DNA of 9,599 nt from contig NVWR01000001.1 of NCBI GenBank assembly GCA_002746275.1, positions 575,099-584,697 of the forward strand, read 5' to 3'. Below the pieces are notes generated by a model. It was not told where the DNA came from, did no database searches, and worked only from the letters and a program-made list of their open reading frames with translations. The translations under genes and the position numbers were made by a program. Positions within the stretch are counted from its first letter, which is position 1. The number at the start of each line of letters is the position of its first letter. This document shows, in pieces, positions 1 through 6,357 of the stretch. The stretch is from Rhodobiaceae bacterium. GTDB lineage: Bacteria; Pseudomonadota; Alphaproteobacteria; Parvibaculales; Parvibaculaceae.

Positions 1-102
1 TTGAAGATTGATGGGATGAACCTGATAGTCCAGGCCACTTTCTTCCAGCATGATGGACACTTTGCGGCCATTTGGCGTTGTCCACGTATACAAATCGATC
101 AA
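1..102 (-). CDS. Glutathione S-transferase, N-terminal fragment (Nu-class/YfcG-like), cut by window edge
   Basis: This is the first 34 codons of a minus-strand gene that continues past the left edge. The peptide begins MIDLYTWTTPNGRKVSIMLE, the thioredoxin-fold start of a glutathione S-transferase. It carries the T-x-N arrangement (Thr9, Pro10, Asn11) that YfcG/Nu-class enzymes use around the glutathione thiol in place of a Ser or Cys. Such enzymes are cytosolic and act in glutathione-dependent disulfide reduction or conjugation; the substrate cannot be told from this piece. The start is a TTG at 102-100. It is favoured because a strong GGGAGG Shine-Dalgarno lies 7 nt upstream (about 110-115) and no ATG fits. 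The gene sits just beyond a terminator that separates it from the upstream small secreted protein gene, so it probably has its own promoter, which I could not place. The family call is fairly secure; the subclass is less so. Confidence 0.8.
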   Translation of the reverse strand, partial: MIDLYTWTTPNGRKVSIMLEESGLDYQVHPINLQ

Positions 103-116
103 GGTCCGACCTCCCT

Positions 117-143
117 TATATGAAAAACCCTATATGAAAAAAA
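117..143. repeat. Two tandem 14-bp units (TATATGAAAAA core) upstream of the transferase gene
   Basis: The 11-mer TATATGAAAAA occurs at 117-127 and again at 131-141, a 14-bp period. It lies between the terminator stem and the Shine-Dalgarno of the transferase gene and partly forms the terminator T-tract. It could be a simple duplication or a paired regulator site; nothing in the sequence decides between them. Confidence 0.45.
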
Positions 144-163
144 TGGCCTCCAAAAAAAGGCCA
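137..163 (-). terminator. Rho-independent terminator after the small secreted protein gene
   Basis: Read on the minus strand, TGGCCT (163-158) and AGGCCA (149-144) form a perfect 6-bp stem around an 8-nt loop, followed directly by seven T residues (143-137). It lies about 50 bp past the stop of the gene at 215-565 and ahead of the transferase gene, so it should end the former transcript. Confidence 0.75.
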
Positions 164-214
164 AGCATGTTTCTCAACCGCATATAGGAAGCGACATCAG
201 AATTACGAGAAATC

Positions 215-565
215 TTAGTATTCGACCGTCACTTCAACATGATGATGTCGGTGTATCCGACAAACGAGGGGTAGAACCGCGTACTCTCCAGCAGCCAGGG
301 AAAAACCGATCGCTTGTTCTGGAAACAAAAAGTCGCCCACAACCTTGTCGTTCTCATCCAAAATCTGAAAGCCGTACGTGCCCCCCATGACGCGAACAAT
401 TGTTCCCGTACGGGGAACGGAAAGAGACCGCCCCCAAAACTTGGTGGTTCCATAGGTATCATTTTCAATACGGGTTCCGGTTCCAGTAAGGCGTTCGACC
501 GAAACAGCCGGCGTCGTAAAAACAACAGAAACAGACAAAACCATGGACACTAAAGAGAGACGCAT
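215..565 (-). CDS. Small secreted/periplasmic protein of unknown function
   Basis: I do not recognise the family. The 116-residue product starts with Arg3, a hydrophobic stretch (about residues 4-17) and a TTPA segment ending at Ala20, which reads as a Sec signal peptide with cleavage near residues 20-23. The mature part is about 95 residues with alternating hydrophobic residues, Gly-rich turns (GTG near 28-30, GGTYG at 61-65) and few helix-like stretches, suggesting a small beta-sandwich. The tail holds Cys102 and a His cluster (His105, His107-109), which could bind a metal but may be incidental. The ATG at 565-563 has no convincing Shine-Dalgarno; the internal Met8 has none either and would break the signal peptide. 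The gene appears monocistronic, followed by the terminator at 137-163. The reading frame is more convincing than the overlapping ones because it gives a coherent exported protein. Confidence 0.65.
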   Translation of the reverse strand: MRLSLVSMVLSVSVVFTTPAVSVERLTGTGTRIENDTYGTTKFWGRSLSVPRTGTIVRVMGGTYGFQILDENDKVVGDFLFPEQAIGFSLAAGEYAVLPLVCRIHRHHHVEVTVEY

Positions 566-634
566 AATGTAAGCCCAGACCAGACAAAGGGGAGCATAAA
601 GCCCGTCGAAATAAGCTTAGGCTCATTGAGATCG

Positions 635-652
635 CAGGATCAAGCGATCCTG
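635..652. repeat. Perfect hairpin, 7-bp stem with 4-nt loop
   Basis: CAGGATC (635-641) and GATCCTG (646-652) are perfect inverted copies around the loop AAGC. A further GAGA (628-631) can pair with TCTC (653-656), with a 3-nt bulge. It lies about 70-90 bp upstream of the start of the small secreted protein gene, so it may be in its leader or promoter region. Confidence 0.5.
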
Positions 653-806
653 TCTCCAGAACCCGCAAGAATTCGCGCTTACCGCACTGTTTTCGCCTGG
701 GATTTGATCTTGAGCAAGCTGAGGGCGTGTGCCAATGCCCAAAATTGGCCCGGCAAGCGTGTAGTTCTCAATATCAAGACAATTTAGGGCGATTTCAATA
801 CGAAGT

Positions 807-839
807 GGGCGGGTACAGTGTTAATCACCGCGCCCGCCC
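807..839. repeat. GC-rich inverted repeat, 7-bp stem
   Basis: GGGCGGG (807-813) pairs with CCCGCCC (833-839). The 19-nt loop holds a smaller GTG/CAC stem (818-820 with 826-828). Three outer pairs can be added past a one-base bulge. No T-tract follows on either strand. Confidence 0.45.
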
Positions 840-875
840 TACTAGTTATTGATATTACAGACTGCAAAACCATTA

Positions 876-901
876 CCGATGCTTCCCCCCGGAAAGATCG
901 G
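876..901. repeat. Two-tier hairpin with C-rich loop
   Basis: Outer stem CCGAT (876-880) with ATCGG (897-901), a 2x2 internal loop, and inner stem TTCC (883-886) with GGAA (891-894) around CCCC. On the minus strand it is followed by TAATGGTTTTG, a weak T-run, so a leaky terminator for the lysine-rich gene is possible. Confidence 0.4.
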
Positions 902-940
902 CACACATGCTGCGGCCTGAAGAGATGTCCCGTACCTAGC

Positions 941-960
941 TGGCGGACAAAAGCCCGCCA
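941..960 (-). repeat. Hairpin just past the stop of the H1-like gene
   Basis: TGGCGG (941-946) and CCGCCA (955-960) form a 6-bp GC-rich stem around an 8-nt loop, starting 10 nt after the TAG stop of the H1-like gene on the minus strand. There is no T-tract after the stem, so it is more likely a 3' stabilising structure than an intrinsic terminator. Confidence 0.4.
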
Positions 961-970
961 ACAAGAGTGA

Positions 971-1327
971 CTATCTCCGCTTCTTTGCGGCTTTCCGCTT
1001 AGGAGCTGCTTTCTTCTTAGCAACTTTCTTCTTCGCGGCTTTCCGCTTAGGAGCTGCCTTCTTCTTAGCAGTTTTCTTCTTCGCGACTTTCCGCTTAGGA
1101 GCTGCCTTCTTCTTAGCAACTTTCTTCTTCGCGGCTTTCCGCTTAGGAGCTGCCTTCTTCTTGGCAGTTTTCTTCTTCGCAGCTTTCCGCTTAGGAGCTG
1201 CTTTCTTCTTCGCAGCTTTCCGCTTAGGTGCTGCTTTCTTCACGGCTTTGCGTTTAGGCGCAGCCTTTTTCTTCGCGGCTTTGCGTTTAGGCGCAGCCTT
1301 CTTTTTCGCTTTTGGTTTCGTAGCCAT
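971..1327 (-). CDS. Histone H1-like lysine/alanine-rich repeat protein
   Basis: The 118-residue product consists almost wholly of Lys, Ala, Arg and Pro with a few Val and Thr. It has no acidic, aromatic, Cys or Gly residue. The hexapeptide AAPKRK occurs eight times (starts at residues 11, 22, 32, 43, 59, 75, 91, 107), separated by KKK, VAKKK or TAKKK linkers. This composition matches the disordered C-terminal tails of eukaryotic H1 and of bacterial H1-like proteins (Hc2, BpH1, AlgP-type), which bind DNA non-specifically and compact the nucleoid or affect transcription; by inference this one does the same. There is no globular domain, so the tail stands alone. ATG at 1327-1325 has an AGGAG 11 nt upstream. 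The gene stands by itself with its own long leader and a hairpin after the stop. Repeat copy number probably varies between strains. A ribosome- or RNA-binding role is an alternative. Confidence 0.8.
   Translation of the reverse strand: MATKPKAKKKAAPKRKAAKKKAAPKRKAVKKAAPKRKAAKKKAAPKRKAAKKKTAKKKAAPKRKAAKKKVAKKKAAPKRKVAKKKTAKKKAAPKRKAAKKKVAKKKAAPKRKAAKKRR
992..1201. repeat. 48-bp tandem repeats inside the H1-like gene
   Basis: The block containing AGGAGCTGC recurs with an exact 48-bp period (AGGA at 1001, 1049, 1097, 1145 and 1193 on the plus strand). Each unit encodes 16 residues of the form AAPKRK-AAKKK-(V/T)AKKK. Toward the gene start the units shorten to 33, 30 and 33 bp and drift in sequence (AGGTGCTGC at 1226, then AGGCGCAGC). 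The homogeneous 3' part and diverged 5' part suggest recent duplication by slippage or recombination at the 3' end. Confidence 0.85.
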
Positions 1328-1432
1328 ATTCGTTTTCGCTCCTGATGTGCTGTTCCAGTAACCTCGGAACTAATAGGACTCACACACACATTTAAATGAA
1401 CGCCCCCTCAATTCAGGACGCAGAACACAATT

Positions 1433-1461
1433 ACTATGAGCAACTGTGTGCGCGCAGGCAA
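1433..1461 (-). promoter_or_regulatory. Candidate sigma70-type promoter of the H1-like gene
   Basis: On the minus strand TTGCCT (1461-1456) and CATAGT (1438-1433) are 17 nt apart, a fair match to TTGACA/TATAAT. It would give a leader of about 100 nt. The match is weak and other placements are possible. Confidence 0.25.
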
Positions 1462-1513
1462 CAGTTTGCTTGACTTGCGCAAAGCCCTTCGCGCAACACA
1501 GTCTGGAAAATGT

Positions 1514-1530
1514 GTTTACAAAACGTTTAC
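1514..1530. repeat. Paired GTTTAC motif, 11-bp spacing
   Basis: GTTTAC occurs at 1514-1519 and 1525-1530, one helical turn apart, each followed by an A-rich stretch; the second overlaps the palindrome AAACGTTT. Upstream of the H1-like gene this spacing is what a dimeric regulator site would show, but it may be chance. Confidence 0.3.
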
Positions 1531-1555
1531 CAAAAACGAACGCTAACTGTCAGCG
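1531..1555 (-). terminator. Probable rho-independent terminator of gatCAB
   Basis: Just after the gatB stop, on the minus strand, CGCTGA-CAG-TTAGCG (1555-1541) folds into a 6-bp stem (one G-T pair) with a 3-nt loop, followed by TTCGTTTTT with five T residues at 1536-1532. The stem is short but the place fits. Confidence 0.5.
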
Positions 1556-1561
1556 AGCGGA

Positions 1562-3022
1562 TTAGAGACCCAATTTCTTGGACAATAGTCCGTTTACGGA
1601 GCTCGGGTTTGCCTTACCGCCAGTAGCTTTCATAACCTGACCAACAAACCAACCCATCAACTTAGGCTTCGCTTTTACTTGCTCCACTTTGTCTGGGTTT
1701 GCGGCGATGATTTCATCAATTACTTTCTCAATCGCACCCAAATCGGTCACTTGACGCAACCCCCGTTCTTCAACGATTTTTGCGGCATCATCGCTTGTTT
1801 CGAACATTATCTCGAAAACGTCCTTAGCGATTCGCCCCGACAACGTATCGTCAGAGATCAAATTGATGAGCTCGCCGAGTTGTTTTGCACTCACTGGAGA
1901 GGTCTCAATAGTCGCTCCAGCTTTCCTCAACGCACCAAAAAATTCTCCCGTCACCCAGTTCGCGGCAAGTTTGGGATCACATTCGCTTGCAACAGATTCA
2001 AAAAACGCCGCCGATACTTTTTCGGACACGAGAACGCCTGCATCGTATGGAGACAATCCGTACTCGCGTACAAAACGTGCCTTCTTCTCGTCAGGCAACT
2101 CAGGTAAATCAGCTGCAAGTGCATCAACCATCTCTTGCGAGATCACCAGCGGCAACAAATCGGGATCAGGGAAGTAACGATAGTCGTGCGCCTCTTCTTT
2201 CGAGCGCATGGCCCGTGTAACACCCTTCTTCGGATCGAAAAGACGGGTTTCCAGCCTGACAGAGCCTCCATCTTCAAGCACATCAATCTGCCGACGCGCT
2301 TCATGCTCGATCGCCTGCCCAATAAACCGGATTGAATTAACGTTTTTAATCTCACACCGCGTACCAAGGGGCTCGCCAGGTCGGCGCACAGACACATTAA
2401 CGTCCGCACGCAACGACCCTTCTTCCATATTACCGTCGCAAGTACCCAGATAGCGCAAGATCGCACGCACCTTCTTCACATAGGCCTGCGCTTCCTCAGA
2501 CGAGCGCATATCTGGCTTAGAGACAATCTCCATAAGCGCCACACCGGAGCGATTGAGGTCAACATAACTCAATGACGGGTGCTGATCATGAATGCTCTTG
2601 CCCGCATCCTGCTCAAGATGCAGCCGCTCAATACCAATCCGCTTCGTCGCACCACCTTTCAAGTCGATCTCAATCTCACCTTCCCCAACGATGGGGTATT
2701 TGAACTGCGAGATCTGATAACCCTGTGGCAAATCCGGATAGAAGTAGTTCTTTCGGTCAAAGACTGAGCGCAAATTGATCTTGGACTTGATGCCAAGCCC
2801 CGTTCGCACGGCTTTGCGCACACACTCCTCGTTGATCACCGGCAACATGCCCGGCATTGCTGCATCAACAAGGCTCACTTGTGTGTTTTGTTCCGCACCG
2901 AACTTAGTTGGCGCAGAGGAGAACAATTTTGCATCGGAAAGGACCTGTGCATGGATTTCAAGGCCCAAAACGATCTCCCAAGAGCCCGTCGCGCCTTCGA
3001 CTAGATTTTTATTCTCGCTCAT
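1562..3022 (-). CDS. gatB: Asp-tRNA(Asn)/Glu-tRNA(Gln) amidotransferase subunit B
   Basis: GatB is the kinase/tRNA-binding subunit of GatCAB. It phosphorylates the side-chain carboxylate of misacylated Glu-tRNA(Gln) or Asp-tRNA(Asn) with ATP and passes the intermediate to ammonia delivered from GatA. The cradle domain shows GLEIHAQ (residues 20-26), a [16 protein letters not shown] stretch (91-106), [18 protein letters not shown] (154-171, the GatB signature with Ala162 where many homologues have Pro) and [13 protein letters not shown] (200-212). The C-terminal part, from about residue 330, is the helical/YqeY-like tail that binds tRNA. I start at the ATG at 3022-3020, giving 486 residues: it overlaps the gatA stop as ATGA and has GGAG 6 nt upstream. 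An in-frame ATG at 3037-3035 would add five residues but has no ribosome binding site and lies inside gatA. It is the last gene of gatC-gatA-gatB. Confidence 0.97.
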   Translation of the reverse strand: MSENKNLVEGATGSWEIVLGLEIHAQVLSDAKLFSSAPTKFGAEQNTQVSLVDAAMPGMLPVINEECVRKAVRTGLGIKSKINLRSVFDRKNYFYPDLPQGYQISQFKYPIVGEGEIEIDLKGGATKRIGIERLHLEQDAGKSIHDQHPSLSYVDLNRSGVALMEIVSKPDMRSSEEAQAYVKKVRAILRYLGTCDGNMEEGSLRADVNVSVRRPGEPLGTRCEIKNVNSIRFIGQAIEHEARRQIDVLEDGGSVRLETRLFDPKKGVTRAMRSKEEAHDYRYFPDPDLLPLVISQEMVDALAADLPELPDEKKARFVREYGLSPYDAGVLVSEKVSAAFFESVASECDPKLAANWVTGEFFGALRKAGATIETSPVSAKQLGELINLISDDTLSGRIAKDVFEIMFETSDDAAKIVEERGLRQVTDLGAIEKVIDEIIAANPDKVEQVKAKPKLMGWFVGQVMKATGGKANPSSVNGLLSKKLGL

Positions 3023-4500
3023 TTGTTTCTCCACCATGTCGAAGGTTCGGCGTTAAATCCGGCCGCTTCTTCCAAAACGCCTGCAACACGCAATAAAGTC
3101 TCTTCATCAAACGTCCGGCCAATCAATTGCAGCCCAAGTGGCAGCCCTTCCGAGCTCAACCCCGCCGGGATTGATATGCCCGGCAGTCCGGCGAGATTAA
3201 CCGGCACAGTGAAGACGTCATTCAAGTACATAGACAACGGATCATCGATTTTTTCGCCGATAGCGAATGCCGCCGTTGGTGTTGTCGGTGTGAGCAGTAC
3301 ATCCACCTGTTTGTAGGCCTCGGCAAAATCCTGCGCGATAAGCGTGCGGACCTTCTGTGCCTTGATGTAATACGCATCGTAATAACCAGCAGACAGCACA
3401 TAAGTGCCGATCAGGATGCGGCGACGGACTTCGTCACCAAACCCGGCTGCCCGGGTTTTTTCATACATCTCTGTAATGTTATCGCCGGTAACACGCAGGC
3501 CGTAACGAACGCCATCATATCGGGCGAGATTTGAAGAAGCTTCAGCAGGCGCCACAATATAGTAAGCCGGGAGCGCATATTTGGTATGCGGCAGGCTGAC
3601 ATTAACAATCTCTGCGCCTGCGCTCTTCAACCAATCAATGCCGTCGCTCCAGAGCTTCTCAATCTCGGTCGACATGCCCTCAATGCGATACTCTTTGGGA
3701 ATACCCACTTTCAGGCCACGAATGTCGCCGGTCAACGCCGCTTCAAAATCAGGCACAGCAATATCAACGCTGGTCGTATCCTTGGCGTCATGTCCCGACA
3801 TCGACGTCAACATAATGGCCGCATCACGAACCGAGCGCGTAATCGGGCCAGCCTGGTCGAGGGAAGATGCAAATGCAGTGATCCCCCACCGCGAACAACG
3901 CCCATAGGTAGGTTTGAGACCAACCGTGCCGGTGAAAGACGCAGGTTGTCGAATTGACCCCCCCGTATCTGTCGCCGTCGCCCCAAGCGCTAGATGCGCA
4001 GCAACAGCAGTAGACGACCCACCAGAAGAGCCACCGGGAACCAGATCAGCATCACTGCCTGACGCCTTCCAGGGATTGATGCAGGGACCGAAGCGACTGG
4101 TTTCGTTCGACGACCCCATCGCAAATTCATCATTGTTGAGCTTGCCCAGCATCACCGCCCCGTCGCGCCACAGGTTTGAGGTGACGGTGGACTCATAAGT
4201 CGGCGTAAATTCATCAAGAATATTGCTACAGGCCGTCGTGCGCACGCCTTCGGTGCAAAACAAGTCTTTGATGCCAAGCGGCAAGCCTTCCAGAGAACCG
4301 GCTTCGCCTTTCGCAATCCGCTCATCGGATGCTTTAGCCATATCCAACGCTTTTTCGAACGTAGGCGTGACATAGGCATTAAGGGGTACCGCTGCTTCCA
4401 CTGCTTCAACATGAGCCTGCGTCAGCTCGACCGCGCTGATTTCTTTCGACATCAGCTTCGCCCGGGCGTCGCTAAGGGTGAGTTTTGTAAGATCTGACAT
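3019..4500 (-). CDS. gatA: Asp-tRNA(Asn)/Glu-tRNA(Gln) amidotransferase subunit A
   Basis: GatA is the glutaminase of GatCAB, an amidase-signature enzyme that releases ammonia from glutamine for transamidation on GatB. The Ser-cisSer-Lys triad is visible: Lys78 in [10 protein letters not shown], the cis-Ser158 in PGGSSGGSS, and nucleophile Ser182 in [12 protein letters not shown]. The 24-residue Ser-Ser spacing is that of characterised GatA. The 493-residue length is normal. The frame is open upstream to 4602, but that would run into gatC. The ATG at 4500-4498 is preferred because AGGAG lies 7 nt upstream and it starts 10 nt after the gatC stop. Its TGA stop overlaps the gatB start in ATGA, so the two are translationally coupled, as expected for equimolar subunits. 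The enzyme is cytosolic. Whether the organism relies on it for Gln, Asn or both depends on glnS and asnS, not seen here. Confidence 0.97.
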   Translation of the reverse strand: MSDLTKLTLSDARAKLMSKEISAVELTQAHVEAVEAAVPLNAYVTPTFEKALDMAKASDERIAKGEAGSLEGLPLGIKDLFCTEGVRTTACSNILDEFTPTYESTVTSNLWRDGAVMLGKLNNDEFAMGSSNETSRFGPCINPWKASGSDADLVPGGSSGGSSTAVAAHLALGATATDTGGSIRQPASFTGTVGLKPTYGRCSRWGITAFASSLDQAGPITRSVRDAAIMLTSMSGHDAKDTTSVDIAVPDFEAALTGDIRGLKVGIPKEYRIEGMSTEIEKLWSDGIDWLKSAGAEIVNVSLPHTKYALPAYYIVAPAEASSNLARYDGVRYGLRVTGDNITEMYEKTRAAGFGDEVRRRILIGTYVLSAGYYDAYYIKAQKVRTLIAQDFAEAYKQVDVLLTPTTPTAAFAIGEKIDDPLSMYLNDVFTVPVNLAGLPGISIPAGLSSEGLPLGLQLIGRTFDEETLLRVAGVLEEAAGFNAEPSTWWRNK

Positions 4501-4510
4501 GTTCCCGCTC

Positions 4511-4798
4511 CTACTCAATAACTTTGGGGACGGTGAAAAAGCCGTCTTCGGACACGGCTGCATTCTGAGTAACTTCGCGCTGAATATTCTCGTGCTGCAC
4601 AATGTCCTCGCGCATCTTCATTTCCATCTCAACAACACTGGTCAGAGGGGCAACATTGTCCGTTTCCACCTCACCAAGCTGCTCCACCCAATCAAGGATG
4701 GCCGACATGTCTTTCGCCAGGGGAGCCAATTCTTCTTCACTCACCGCAATCCGCGCGAGCCGGGCAATCCCCCGGACTGTGTTCTCATCGACCGACAT
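4511..4798 (-). CDS. gatC: Asp-tRNA(Asn)/Glu-tRNA(Gln) amidotransferase subunit C
   Basis: GatC is the small chaperone-like subunit that wraps around GatA and holds the GatA-GatB interface. The 95-residue product has the family start [20 protein letters not shown], the [15 protein letters not shown] helix around residues 30-41, the conserved DNVAPLTSV segment (about 47-55), the MREDIV stretch near 62-67, and the C-terminal ending [11 protein letters not shown] typical of the family. The frame extends to a GTG at 4825, adding nine residues. I prefer the ATG at 4798-4796, which gives the usual length and start; a GAGAGG lies only 3-4 nt upstream, rather close, so the GTG start cannot be wholly excluded. 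It is first of gatC-gatA-gatB, 10 nt ahead of gatA, and divergent from ruvX. Confidence 0.93.
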   Translation of the reverse strand: MSVDENTVRGIARLARIAVSEEELAPLAKDMSAILDWVEQLGEVETDNVAPLTSVVEMEMKMREDIVQHENIQREVTQNAAVSEDGFFTVPKVIE

Positions 4799-4866
4799 AG
4801 GCCTCTCTTTTCTGAAATGCGGCACACTGCGGCCTGAAATTACCTTGATGCCTTGATTTGGCGCGG

Positions 4867-4895
4867 AAAATATCAGACCACCCCCGCCCCCGCAA
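4867..4895 (-). promoter_or_regulatory. Candidate gatCAB promoter
   Basis: On the minus strand TTGCGG (4895-4890) and TATTTT (4872-4867) are 17 nt apart, about 70 nt ahead of the gatC ATG. The spacer is unusually G-rich. The match to a sigma70-type promoter is fair only. Confidence 0.35.
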
Positions 4896-4909
4896 CACGT
4901 CCGGGCAGA

Positions 4910-4938
4910 TTGCAGACCTGGCCGACTTCCACTACAAG
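4910..4938 (+). promoter_or_regulatory. Candidate ruvX promoter
   Basis: TTGCAG (4910-4915) and TACAAG (4933-4938) are 17 nt apart. Transcription would start near 4945, giving a leader of about 27 nt for ruvX. The match is weak to fair; the divergent layout requires a promoter in this spacer. Confidence 0.3.
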
Positions 4939-4971
4939 CATGAGCCTCTGTTTCCCTGAAAAAATGAGCCC

Positions 4972-5442
4972 ATGACAGCCGACATTGTAGATATAGAGAC
5001 GTTCAGGGAACGCGCACATGGTCGGGCACTGATCGGGCTTGATCTGGGCACAAAAACCATAGGGATAGCCATTGCGGACCCCCTATGGACCGTTGCCTCT
5101 CCCCGAGAAACCATTAGACGGACCAAATTCGGGCAGGATGCAATCCGGCTGGTCGAATTAATCGACGAAACCCGGTCTGGCGGCCTGATTTTGGGTCTTC
5201 CACTCAATATGAACGGGTCTGAGGGTCCGCGTGCGCAATCGACCCGCACTTTTGCCCGCAACCTTGCCCAGAAAATCGATATCCCGATCTGCTTCTGGGA
5301 TGAGCGCCTGTCCACCGTGGCCGTCACCAGGACCCTCATCGAGGCGGATGCAAGCCGCAAGAAACGCGCACAGGTCGTCGACATGCTGGCAGCCTCGTTC
5401 ATCATGCAGGGTGCTCTGGAGCGATTGCGCGGCATGTCATGA
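4972..5442 (+). CDS. ruvX: RuvX/YqgF family pre-16S rRNA nuclease / Holliday-junction resolvase-like
   Basis: A YqgF-fold (RNase H-like) protein of 156 residues. Family members are implicated in trimming the 5' end of 16S rRNA and, in some bacteria, in Holliday-junction cleavage. The hallmarks are present: GLDLGTKTIGIAIADP (residues 22-37, Asp24), ILGLPLNMNGSEG (73-85), WDERLST (109-115, Glu111) and VVDMLAASFIMQ (135-146, Asp137), so the acidic triad is intact. The N-terminus carries about 18 extra residues ahead of the first strand. No clear Shine-Dalgarno precedes the ATG at 4972; a three-codon frame ATG-AGC-CCA-TGA (4964-4975) overlaps the start in ATGA and may feed ribosomes to it. It is divergent from gatC, and its TGA overlaps the next ATG, forming a two-gene unit with the transporter. 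Confidence 0.93.
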   Translation: MTADIVDIETFRERAHGRALIGLDLGTKTIGIAIADPLWTVASPRETIRRTKFGQDAIRLVELIDETRSGGLILGLPLNMNGSEGPRAQSTRTFARNLAQKIDIPICFWDERLSTVAVTRTLIEADASRKKRAQVVDMLAASFIMQGALERLRGMS

Positions 5443-6353
5443 TCGCAATCCTAAATGCCCTCATTCCCGTCTTTCTGGTTATTGCCCTGGGTGCTGCAAT
5501 CAAGCGTTTTGATTTTCCGGGCGAAGGCCTGTGGCAACCTCTTGACCGGTTGACCTATTACGTCTTCTTCCCGGCCCTGCTGCTCCATACGCTTGCAACT
5601 GCCGATCTCACCACCTTCGACGTCTGGCCGATGGCCTACACATTGTGGGCGGGTCTGTTTTCCATGGTAGCTCTCCTGATGGTGCTGCGAGCGACATCAA
5701 AACTAACCGGCCCCCAATTCGCCAGCGTCTTTCAAGGGGCTGCGCGCTGGAACGGCTTCGTCGCCCTCGCCGCCATTGGTCAGCTCTATGGACCAGAAGG
5801 TGTTGCCCTTGCCGCCGTCTCCTTTGCCGCCCTGGTGCCGACAGTGAACATTCTCTCTGTCGTTATCCTCACGCGCTACGCAGGTGACACGCCCGCAGGT
5901 TTCGTCACGGTGTTGAAGTTATTGTCCAAAAATCCGCTCATCCTGGCATGTGCAGCAGGCATTTTCCTCAATGTGACCGGGATACGGTTGCCAGGTCCTC
6001 TTGCCCCAACCGCAGACATTCTTGGCAAAGCAGCCCTTACTATTGGGCTGCTTGCCATCGGCGCAGGCTTGCGTCTCGATCACGCTTTTCAGACCAAAGG
6101 GATCGTTGTTCTCACAAGCACGTTGAAACTCATTGTCATGCCTCTCTTCATGCTGGGATGGTGCATGGTGTTTGAAGTAGAGGGTATGGCACGGCTTGTC
6201 ATTCTGCTCTGTGGCAGCGTCCCGGGTGCCACGTCTTCCTATATCCTGGCAAGACAACTTGGAGGAGATGCAACTTTGATGGCCAGTCTCATCACCGGTT
6301 CAACACTTCTGGCTGCCCTCACAATGCCACTCATGCTCGTAATTTTGAGCTGA
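5439..6353 (+). CDS. AEC-family (auxin efflux carrier-like) membrane transporter
   Basis: The 304-residue product is an integral inner-membrane protein with about ten hydrophobic segments, arranged as two five-helix halves with a central polar stretch (about residues 146-164). Family features include the start PVFLVIALGAAIKR (10-23), a R-W-NGFVALAAIG stretch (103-114), PTVNILSV (134-141) in a discontinuous helix, KNPLILACAAGI (164-175) opening the second half, and the C-terminal GSVPGATSSYILARQLGGD (259-277). AEC proteins move organic acids, auxin-like compounds or other small anions; the bacterial substrate is usually unknown, and bacterial annotations of auxin efflux say little about real function. 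The ATG overlaps the ruvX stop in ATGA, so translation is coupled, although the two functions have no evident link. The stop lies 4 bp from that of the convergent gene, with no terminator between. Confidence 0.88.
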   Translation: MIAILNALIPVFLVIALGAAIKRFDFPGEGLWQPLDRLTYYVFFPALLLHTLATADLTTFDVWPMAYTLWAGLFSMVALLMVLRATSKLTGPQFASVFQGAARWNGFVALAAIGQLYGPEGVALAAVSFAALVPTVNILSVVILTRYAGDTPAGFVTVLKLLSKNPLILACAAGIFLNVTGIRLPGPLAPTADILGKAALTIGLLAIGAGLRLDHAFQTKGIVVLTSTLKLIVMPLFMLGWCMVFEVEGMARLVILLCGSVPGATSSYILARQLGGDATLMASLITGSTLLAALTMPLMLVILS

Positions 6354-6357
6354 GCAA

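Larger units (their letters stand above)
566..970. other. Gene-free stretch with several short inverted repeats
   Basis: No convincing coding frame lies between the small secreted protein gene and the lysine-rich gene. The stretch holds several short perfect or near-perfect inverted repeats, the clearest at 635-652, 731-749, 807-839, 876-901 and 941-960. None is followed by a strong T-tract on either strand, so they are not standard terminators. The stretch may be a long 3' untranslated region, hold a small RNA, or be degenerate intergenic DNA. No tRNA-like fold was seen. Confidence 0.5.
1328..1561. other. Non-coding region between gatB and the H1-like gene
   Basis: It holds the probable gatB terminator (1531-1555), a paired GTTTAC motif (1514-1530), an inverted repeat TTGCGC/GCGCAA (1475-1480 and 1491-1496), a weak candidate promoter (1433-1461) and a GTTCC/GGAAC hairpin in the leader (1352-1370). 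No reading frame in it looks coding. Confidence 0.5.

Noticed and set aside
154..171. GatB signature Ala (residue 162, codon near 2537-2539) in place of Pro as a possible defect
   Set aside because: All other GatB motifs are intact and, as far as I recall, this form is common in alphaproteobacteria. The coordinates given here are residue numbers of the signature, not bases.
910..921. 12-mer CTGCGGCCTGAA also found near 4829
   Set aside because: Flanking sequence differs and there are only two copies; likely chance rather than a repeat family.
784..1119. 111-residue minus-strand frame rich in Arg/Leu repeats
   Set aside because: It is the out-of-frame reading of the 48-bp repeats of the H1-like gene plus downstream DNA; the repeat forces long open frames without coding meaning.
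992..1201. Regular 48-bp repeats as a possible CRISPR array
   Set aside because: The repeats are directly adjacent with no variable spacers and are in frame with a coding sequence.
1161..1361. Plus-strand frame of Phe/Ala-rich repeats
   Set aside because: It is the antisense of the Lys/Ala-rich repeats; it has no ribosome binding site and is a composition artefact.
1475..1496. TTGCGC/GCGCAA inverted repeat as a gatB terminator
   Set aside because: It lacks a T-tract; the stem at 1541-1555 with following T residues is closer to the gatB stop and a better candidate.
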